Assembly (NCBI GenBank): GCA_035530955.1
Contig: DATKTT010000289.1
Coordinates: forward strand, 1-9,778
DNA from: Williamwhitmania sp035530955
GTDB taxonomy: Bacteria; Bacteroidota; Bacteroidia; Bacteroidales; Williamwhitmaniaceae
Direction: 5' to 3'
Length of the DNA: 9,778 nucleotides
This document shows, piece by piece, positions 1-3,886 of the stretch (positions within the stretch are counted from its first letter, which is position 1; each line of letters begins with the position of its first letter). Below the pieces are notes generated by a model, which was given only the letters and a program-made list of their open reading frames with translations, did no database searches and was not told where the DNA came from. Made by a program: the position numbers and the translations under genes.

Positions 1-200
1 AGTCTGCGGCGCTTTCCAACCAACTTCAACAACGAACGTTGAGTTGCATAATCCTTACGATGCACCTTTAAATGCTCGGTAAGATGATTAATTCTGGTTG
101 TAAAAAGAGCGACTTGGCTTTCAGAGGAACCGGTATCGGTCGATGACGTACCGAAAGTCTTAAAAATGTCTTGCTTCTGTTCAGCAGTAAGATAATTCAT
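1..200 (-). CDS. rpsO: 30S ribosomal protein S15, 5' part only
   Basis: This is the N-terminal 66 codons of S15, a primary 16S rRNA-binding protein of the small-subunit central domain. The gene runs off the left edge. The ATG at 200-198 opens a protein starting MNYLTAEQKQDIFKTFG. The S15 landmarks are all present: D22-T23-G24, the S-E-x-Q-V-A-L helix at 26-32, RINHLTEHLK at 36-45, HRKD at 47-50, and RSLLKLVGKRRR at 55-66. The DTG, H-x2-KD and RxLL segments are those that contact rRNA in the family. The full protein is normally about 89 residues, so roughly a quarter is missing outside the window. A Bacteroidota promoter lies 38 bases upstream (238-271), so it is probably transcribed independently of the reductase gene behind it. 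Identification is from the conserved family pattern and is very secure. Confidence 0.96.
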   Translation of the reverse strand, partial: MNYLTAEQKQDIFKTFGTSSTDTGSSESQVALFTTRINHLTEHLKVHRKDYATQRSLLKLVGKRRR

Positions 201-237
201 AACTTTTCAACTATTAAATTTCCCGCTTAAAGTTGGG

Positions 238-271
238 CAAAGGTAGCAGATTTTTTTCATTAATAACCAAA
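238..271 (-). promoter_or_regulatory. Bacteroidota-type promoter for rpsO
   Basis: Read on the minus strand, TACCTTTG (245-238) matches the Bacteroidota -7 consensus TAnnTTTG exactly. A TTTG (271-268) lies 22 bases upstream, close to the expected -33 position. Transcription would start near 230, leaving a leader of about 30 bases before the rpsO ATG. The -33 spacing is slightly long, so the -7 element is the stronger part of the call. Confidence 0.7.
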
Positions 272-310
272 TGTTCCAAAATAATTACTTCATTTTAGCC
301 CATCAAACAG

Positions 311-1216
311 CTAAAACTCCTTAGCCATCTGCCTTTTAACAAACAGCAATCCTTCGTCAGTATCCATTGGCTTAAACCCAAAAACTTGCCTTGCTTTGGC
401 AATCGAAAATCCGGTATTCAGCGGTCGTGCCGCCTTCTCCTCCAACTCGGCTGTGCTCACAGGAATGAGCAGGCCTTCATCGAGCCCAAAAATGGTTGCA
501 ACTCTTCGTCCAAATTCATAGTTGGTAAGCCCCTCCTCACCCGATATGTGGAAAAGTCCTTCGATGCGGTTGGTGCCGATAACCAGAATGGCCTTGGCTA
601 GGTCTTCAACGAGCGTTGGCGTTCGGAACTGGTCGTTGGGAACGCGGTATTCCTTTTTATTCTCCAGTGCCTGCTTTACACGAAGAATAAAGTTCAACCT
701 TGTAAGGGAAGCTAAGTAGCCATATACTGACACCGTTCTCACAATGGCATACGAGCTAGCATAGGCACTCACCACCCTCTCACTCTCCAACTTAGTGAAG
801 CCGTAGTAGTTCACCGGATCTGGCACATCGTCCTCGGTGAGGAATGGCTTGCATCCGTTGAACACAAAATCGGTGGAAAGGTGCACCAAATGGGCATCGT
901 AGAGGGTGGATAGCTCGGCAATGGTTGCTGCTCCCTGAACGTTAATTCGCAAGGCGAGGTCCTTATTCTGTTCACAGGCATCGGGGCTCGCAATGGCGGC
1001 GGTATTTATTACCACATCGGGTTGCACCTCATCAAACACCTTAGCCAGTGATGGCTTATCGGTAATGTCTACCTGGTAGAATGGCACCAGCAACGAGGAT
1101 AACCGGTTGTTGCCCAGCGAGCACAAAAACAGATTATTGTCTGGAAAGCTGGCAATCTGGGCCAGTGCAACTTTTTGGCCAACAAAGCTGTTGCTGCCAA
1201 CAATTAATATCTTCAC
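311..1216 (-). CDS. RmlD-like SDR-family sugar-nucleotide reductase (dTDP-4-dehydrorhamnose reductase family)
   Basis: The 301-residue protein is an extended short-chain dehydrogenase of the RmlD/substrate-binding type, predicted cytosolic. RmlD enzymes reduce dTDP-4-dehydrorhamnose to dTDP-rhamnose with NAD(P)H. The N-terminus MKILIVGSNSFVG carries the Rossmann glycine motif (G7 to G13). NTAAIASPD (71-79) and HLSTDFVFNG (112-121) are the usual RmlD strands, and Y138-G-F-T-K142 is the catalytic YxxxK. NDQFRTPTLVEDLA (194-207) is the typical substrate-side motif. The start is GTG (1216-1214): the frame has no nearby ATG and the Rossmann fold begins at once. It follows the DUF2851 gene by 27 bases on the same strand, so the two are probably cotranscribed. 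No rmlA, rmlB or rmlC lies in the window, so rhamnose synthesis is not shown and the true substrate is open. Confidence 0.87.
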   Translation of the reverse strand: MKILIVGSNSFVGQKVALAQIASFPDNNLFLCSLGNNRLSSLLVPFYQVDITDKPSLAKVFDEVQPDVVINTAAIASPDACEQNKDLALRINVQGAATIAELSTLYDAHLVHLSTDFVFNGCKPFLTEDDVPDPVNYYGFTKLESERVVSAYASSYAIVRTVSVYGYLASLTRLNFILRVKQALENKKEYRVPNDQFRTPTLVEDLAKAILVIGTNRIEGLFHISGEEGLTNYEFGRRVATIFGLDEGLLIPVSTAELEEKAARPLNTGFSIAKARQVFGFKPMDTDEGLLFVKRQMAKEF

Positions 1217-1243
1217 AGGAGTGGATATTGAACCGCTGCTAAG

Positions 1244-2521
1244 TTAGCGGTTTTTAGTCAACATTGCCGTGCCTATCCGGCAGTAAAGGCATTTTTTGGG
1301 TTTACAGTAGGCCTTAAATAGCTGCAGCTGGGCCTGCGATTGCAAGGCATTCAAAGCCTTTACATTGAGCTGCTCCCACATTCGGGTAATCACATTATCC
1401 TCCGGCTGCAACTCCTCCAGCATATTCAAGCACCTCTCCTTAATATCATCATCCCCCAACTTACCACCATAGGCATACAATACCGGAATAGCTGCATTCA
1501 GAATAATGGAGTGCAGCATACCACTGCCCAAGCCTTTTCTCTGCTTGCGCGAGGTATGCTTAAAAGAATAATGCTCGTTCCAGTAGGGTGAAGTGGTTAA
1601 GCGAAACGCCTCCTGCAACTCTTTCAGCTGTTGAATACCCACTAACTTTCCAAGCATGGGAAAGCGCTGCTGTACCAAGGCAGCTAGTTGAGCAATCCGT
1701 ATGGTGGGGAAATTTTGTGGTCGAGTTTTGGCGAATTTCCAAAGTGAAATATCCATTGGAACAAGGTTGTGCTTGTGCTGCAGGTAGCTAAACTCCTTTA
1801 CCAACTGCTGCGCATACGTATCGTTGATATCGCACTGCTCCAAAAAGCCGGCCTGACCAAATAGCAGTGCCTCCAACTGAACTAAACTATTGGAATAGCG
1901 CCTCAGCAGCGAGTAGGGAACCTGCTTGGCAAGCATTTCGAACGGAAGTGCATTAATGGAGGAGCCAAAGCTCCTGGCAACGTAGCGGTAGAACACCTCC
2001 TCCCAGTCGCCCTTGAGCGATTCGGCCAACAGGTTGATTTCGCGAATTCGAACCTGCAACCGTTCGGCAGCCAAGGCATCGAGCCACGACTGGACCGACA
2101 ACATGTTCACCCTATTAATAAAAGGTGTACATGGAATTTTGCTATCGGAATACTGTAACTGCCAGAAGCGCTCCTCCAAAAAGCTGTCGGGAACCACCAC
2201 TAGCGTTTCTAGCTCACGGCCATCGAGCGTTATGGCTCTAAAGTTGTTCCTCACCACCACATGCAATATCACGTTGTTGTAGGCACCATCGCGGTGGTGG
2301 CCATGCCGTTCCCAATCGATGGCATCCACATGAATCTCCACATTCCCAGCCCACAGCACACCTTCGAGCTTTATCTTGGCATTAAAGAAATCGGGTCCGG
2401 CATTGTGGTTCTCCTCGCCAGGGGAAACAATCTCGAGCAGCTTACCGGAAACGGTGGTGAGCTTGGACTCAGAAAAGAGCCGAAATTTCCAGATAAATTT
2501 TACAAGATCTTCGTTAGCCAT
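1244..2521 (-). CDS. DUF2851 family protein, function unknown
   Basis: The 425-residue protein matches the DUF2851 family common in Bacteroidota. It begins MANEDLVKFIWKFRLF, the family's usual first motif. The reading frame continues 17 codons upstream, but that extension (rich in F, C and L) lies in T-rich leader sequence, so the ATG at 2521 is preferred. Conserved blocks are GEENHNAGPDFFNAKI (35-50), WAGNVEIHV (57-65), the W70/H73/H75/H76 cluster, and YNNVILHVV (81-89). The C-terminus carries C406-x4-C411-x2-C414 followed by RIG. The N-terminal G-P-D44 ... V-E62-I-H64 arrangement resembles a nuclease-type PD-(D/E)xK core with the lysine replaced; this is a pattern observation only. No signal peptide or membrane segment is visible. 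It is the first gene of a likely two-gene unit with the RmlD-like reductase. No function can be assigned with confidence. Confidence 0.85.
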   Translation of the reverse strand: MANEDLVKFIWKFRLFSESKLTTVSGKLLEIVSPGEENHNAGPDFFNAKIKLEGVLWAGNVEIHVDAIDWERHGHHRDGAYNNVILHVVVRNNFRAITLDGRELETLVVVPDSFLEERFWQLQYSDSKIPCTPFINRVNMLSVQSWLDALAAERLQVRIREINLLAESLKGDWEEVFYRYVARSFGSSINALPFEMLAKQVPYSLLRRYSNSLVQLEALLFGQAGFLEQCDINDTYAQQLVKEFSYLQHKHNLVPMDISLWKFAKTRPQNFPTIRIAQLAALVQQRFPMLGKLVGIQQLKELQEAFRLTTSPYWNEHYSFKHTSRKQRKGLGSGMLHSIILNAAIPVLYAYGGKLGDDDIKERCLNMLEELQPEDNVITRMWEQLNVKALNALQSQAQLQLFKAYCKPKKCLYCRIGTAMLTKNR

Positions 2522-2596
2522 GGCACCAAGAGATTTGTAAAACAGCAAATTACAAAAAAAACAAAAAAGCAACCCCTCCTTTTGCTACTTTTTTTG

Positions 2597-2604
2597 TAAA
2601 CTTG
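2597..2604 (+). promoter_or_regulatory. possible -7 element of tRNA-Pro
   Basis: TAAACTTG differs from the TAnnTTTG consensus at one position and lies 15 bases before the tRNA. The flanking TTGCAC also follows the -7 element of the downstream tRNA-Gly, and both promoter regions contain TGCTACTTTT. No convincing -33 TTTG lies at the right distance, so this is a weak call. Confidence 0.4.
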
Positions 2605-2619
2605 CACTCCGAAAATATT

Positions 2620-2694
2620 CGGGGTGTAGCGCAGTCCGGTTAGCGCGCCACGTTCGGGACGTGGAGGCCGTGGGTTCGAATCCCGCCACCCCGA
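2620..2694 (+). tRNA. tRNA-Pro, anticodon CGG
   Basis: The gene folds into a full cloverleaf. The acceptor stem is CGGGGTG (2620-2626) with CACCCCG (2687-2693). The D stem is GCGC/GCGC, with a loop containing GG at 2638-2639. The anticodon stem is CCACG/CGTGG around loop TTCGGGA, with the anticodon CGG at 2655-2657. The T stem is GTGGG/CCCGC with the canonical loop TTCGAAT. The discriminator is A2694. The 3' CCA is not encoded (the next bases are CT), as usual in this phylum. It decodes CCG. Its 5' flank can also form a CCGAA/TTCGG hairpin (2609-2622) that includes the first three acceptor bases. Confidence 0.97.
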
Positions 2695-2702
2695 CTAGAT
2701 AA

Positions 2703-2722
2703 AAAACGGTAAAACCCGTTTT
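2703..2722 (+). terminator. small hairpin after tRNA-Pro
   Basis: AAAACGG (2703-2709) pairs perfectly with CCGTTTT (2716-2722) around a six-base loop. It begins eight bases after the tRNA and just before a stronger terminator. It may be a minor first terminator or a 3'-end processing structure. The T tract is only the end of the stem. Confidence 0.45.
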
Positions 2723-2727
2723 GTAGT

Positions 2728-2766
2728 AAAAACGCTCTCATGGCAATGCTTTGAGAGCGTTTTTTT
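2728..2766 (+). terminator. rho-independent terminator of tRNA-Pro
   Basis: ACGCTCTCA (2732-2740) pairs with TGAGAGCGT (2752-2760) over nine perfect base pairs, with an 11-base loop. The hairpin runs into seven T residues (2760-2766), and upstream A residues (2728-2731) can extend the stem. It lies about 35 bases beyond the tRNA end and should end that transcript. Confidence 0.85.
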
Positions 2767-2774
2767 GTAATTTA

Positions 2775-2799
2775 GTGACAGGTGACAGAAAAGTGACGG
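2775..2799 (+). repeat. three short direct repeats GTGACRG
   Basis: GTGACAG occurs at 2775-2781 and again immediately at 2782-2788. GTGACGG follows at 2793-2799 after a four-base spacer. The cluster sits just downstream of the tRNA-Pro terminator in a stretch without genes (2767-2952). It could be a protein-binding array or chance. Confidence 0.5.
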
Positions 2800-2952
2800 G
2801 TTACGAAAAAAAATTACGTCCTTAGACTAAAATTGCACGCCTGTTGCCTATAATCAACCAATCTATATCTTACAAGTAAATAAGAAATAGAGCATACTAC
2901 CTCAAGCCAGAGCCACAAAAATTGTTTGGAGGTGGTGGATTTTTTTACAAAG

Positions 2953-2976
2953 AAATGCTACTTTAAATGCTACTTT
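2953..2976 (+). repeat. 12-bp perfect tandem duplication at the tRNA-Gly promoter
   Basis: AAATGCTACTTT is repeated head to tail at 2953-2964 and 2965-2976. Each copy carries a TAnnTTT-like core. Only the second continues into G to give the full TACTTTTG -7 element, so one copy looks like a decoy or a duplication by slippage. Confidence 0.75.
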
Positions 2977-2978
2977 TG
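2971..2978 (+). promoter_or_regulatory. -7 promoter element of tRNA-Gly
   Basis: TACTTTTG matches the Bacteroidota -7 consensus TAnnTTTG exactly and ends ten bases before the mature tRNA 5' end, implying a very short 5' leader. No clear TTTG is seen at the -33 distance. The local region is T- and A-rich. Confidence 0.65.
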
Positions 2979-2988
2979 CACCACTCAG

Positions 2989-3061
2989 GCGGGAATAGCT
3001 CAGTTGGTAGAGCATCAGCTTCCCAAGCTGAGGGTCGCGGGTCCGAGTCCCGTTTCCCGCT
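2989..3061 (+). tRNA. tRNA-Gly, anticodon CCC, with unusual C55
   Basis: The cloverleaf is complete. The acceptor stem is GCGGGAA (2989-2995) with TTCCCGC (3054-3060). The D stem is GCTC/GAGC with GG in the loop. The anticodon stem is TCAGC/GCTGA around loop TTCCCAA, with the anticodon CCC at 3022-3024. The T stem is GCGGG/CCCGT (one G-T pair). The discriminator is T3061 and no CCA is encoded. It decodes GGG. The T loop is TCCGAGT (3042-3048), so position 55, almost always U and the site pseudouridylated by TruB, is C3043. All stems are intact, so it does not otherwise look like a pseudogene. Confidence 0.93.
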
Positions 3062-3067
3062 CAATGA

Positions 3068-3101
3068 AAAGGTCGTTCTAATGAACGGCCTTTGTTTTTT
3101 T
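3068..3101 (+). terminator. rho-independent terminator of tRNA-Gly
   Basis: AAAGGTCGTTC (3068-3078) pairs with GAACGGCCTTT (3083-3093) over 11 pairs with one T-G wobble and a four-base loop. G and seven T residues (3095-3101) follow. It starts seven bases after the tRNA end. Confidence 0.85.
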
Positions 3102-3211
3102 GGTAAAAAGAATGGAAGTAAGATGAGGTTGCCGAGGGTGAATTTGTAAAAGTTGGACGTTTCAACAAAACTTCTCGGATCTTTATCCCTCAAATCCTAC
3201 CGGTGGCAAAT

Positions 3212-3242
3212 ACAAAGGATTGCAATGCGTTGCACCCTTTGT
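3212..3242. repeat. REP-like imperfect palindrome
   Basis: ACAAAGG (3212-3218) pairs with CCTTTGT (3236-3242). Inside it TGCAA (3221-3225) pairs with TTGCA (3230-3234) around loop TGCG. A two-to-one internal loop (AT opposite C) separates the arms, giving 12 pairs in 31 bases. The short, interrupted palindrome resembles bacterial REP elements. It lacks a T tract, so it is not a typical terminator. Confidence 0.55.
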
Positions 3243-3469
3243 TGCTACATTTCGCTCCTTCAGAACGAGCAAATTTCTTCTGACAATAATCTAAATAAAT
3301 CAAATGATGTGAGTGCCCAATTAGGGTGAACGTCACGCAGTTTAACAGCACATGGCGGTGAGTTGCTGAGCCCACAAGGGACGAAATGTATTGCACGCAG
3401 CACTTATGCCGTTCAATCAAAATGATCGAATTCCATCGAGTAGTTCGATAAGATTCAATCTATCTCTAC

Positions 3470-3483
3470 TGCAATCGTTTGCA
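3470..3483. repeat. short palindrome TGCAA-TCGT-TTGCA
   Basis: This is a perfect five-pair hairpin with a four-base loop. It has the same arms (TGCAA/TTGCA) as the core of the palindrome at 3221-3234. Its left part TGCAATCGT (3470-3478) is also the exact reverse complement of ACGATTGCA at 3549-3557, forming a nine-base inverted pair about 70 bases apart. Confidence 0.45.
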
Positions 3484-3613
3484 ATTAACCATTTTTTCAA
3501 ACTACACCACACAACCCATGAAATTGGCGAAATATTGCACATAATTCTACGATTGCAAATGAAAAGGTCAATAATTATATGGGGTTTAGTGCAGATTATT
3601 TTGTGAAAGCATT

Positions 3614-3658
3614 AATCACCATACCCCCAATAGCAGCTATGGTATGATTGCTAATTGG
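3614..3658. repeat. overlapping inverted repeats with two alternative pairings
   Basis: CATACC (3620-3625) pairs with GGTATG (3641-3646), and ATAG (3630-3633) with CTAT (3637-3640), leaving CCCA bulged; AAT (3614-3616) can extend the stem with ATT (3647-3649). Alternatively CCAATAGC (3627-3634) pairs with GCTAATTGG (3650-3658) with one bulged base. The two folds share 3630-3633 and exclude each other. Confidence 0.45.
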
Positions 3659-3661
3659 TCC

Positions 3662-3688
3662 AAAAGTTGCTGTGCTAAATTAACTTTT
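3662..3688. repeat. seven-base inverted repeat, AT-rich
   Basis: AAAAGTT (3662-3668) and AACTTTT (3682-3688) are perfectly complementary around a 13-base spacer, and CTT follows. It could form a weak terminator-like hairpin in RNA or a DNA-binding dyad. The low GC content makes a real terminator doubtful. Confidence 0.4.
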
Positions 3689-3763
3689 CTTAACCTCAGA
3701 TGTTCTCTTTACACTTACTTCATTAAACTATTAGTGAACGCTTTATAAATCTTTGTTGAGGAT

Positions 3764-3794
3764 ATGATGTAGCACATCGTTAAATTATTTTAAC
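3764..3794. repeat. two adjacent dyads upstream of the SusC gene
   Basis: ATGATGT (3764-3770) pairs with ACATCGT (3774-3780) around AGC (one T-G pair). Immediately after, GTTAAA (3779-3784) pairs with TTTAAC (3789-3794) around TTAT. They lie 93 to 123 bases before the SusC start and just upstream of the LacI-like operator. They may bind regulators or overlap the promoter; the sequence alone does not decide. Confidence 0.45.
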
Positions 3795-3811
3795 CCTGAG
3801 AAAGCAAATAG

Positions 3812-3827
3812 CCGCAAACGTTTGTGG
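3812..3827. promoter_or_regulatory. putative LacI/PurR-family operator
   Basis: The 16-mer CCGCAAACGTTTGTGG contains a perfect 10-bp palindrome CAAACGTTTG (3815-3824) centred on CG, flanked by symmetrical CC and GG. LacI-family repressors typically bind palindromes with a central CG, and the E. coli PurR box is very close to ACGCAAACGTTTGCGT. The centre lies about 67 bases before the SusC ATG. A repressor here would sit over the promoter or early leader of the operon. No regulator gene lies in the window, so the assignment rests on motif similarity and position. Confidence 0.55.
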
Positions 3828-3886
3828 GGAACGGCCATTTTCAGCCATAACTTGTGTTCGATTTCGACACTAACTACCTAAACACC

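Larger units (their letters stand above)
3102..3886. other. 785-base intergenic region without a supported gene, rich in dyads
   Basis: No reading frame here has a recognisable domain, a good start context or coding-like composition. Open frames such as 3420-3190 (minus) and 3391-3606 (plus) look like chance or decayed sequence. What the stretch does hold is inverted repeats (3212-3242, 3425-3449, 3470-3483, 3614-3658, 3662-3688, 3764-3794) and a LacI/PurR-like operator at 3812-3827. No exact TAnnTTTG promoter was found for the downstream operon; TATTTTAA (3786-3793) is the nearest partial match. The part at 3160-3420 may be an interspersed or decayed repeat, but this cannot be shown from one copy. 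Confidence 0.6.

Noticed and set aside
2522..2572. 17-codon N-terminal extension of the DUF2851 protein
   Set aside because: The extension (MLFCFFCNLLFYKS...) is a translation of T-rich leader, and the family normally starts at the M(x)NED..IWKFRLF motif.
2963..3193. Open frames on both strands across the tRNA-Gly gene
   Set aside because: They overlap the complete tRNA and its terminator, so they are by-products of the RNA gene.
3190..3420. 76-codon minus-strand frame in the intergenic region
   Set aside because: No recognisable domain or promoter supports it, and it overlaps several inverted repeats. It is treated as possible repeat DNA.
3391..3606. 71-codon plus-strand frame
   Set aside because: No domain, signal peptide or promoter is seen, and the composition is unlike the neighbouring genes. 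A chance frame in AT-rich DNA is more likely.
3751..3800. Standard Bacteroidota promoter for the SusC operon
   Set aside because: TTTG at 3752-3755 could be a -33 element, but the best -7 candidate at a plausible distance (TATTTTAA, 3786-3793) lacks the final TG, so no promoter was called.
3102..3853. CRISPR array or insertion sequence in the long gap
   Set aside because: No regularly spaced direct repeats, transposase remnants or paired terminal inverted repeats with target duplications were seen.
3854..3886. Upstream GTG start for the SusC protein
   Set aside because: It would put 11 polar and acidic residues before the signal peptide. The ATG at 3887 gives a standard signal sequence.
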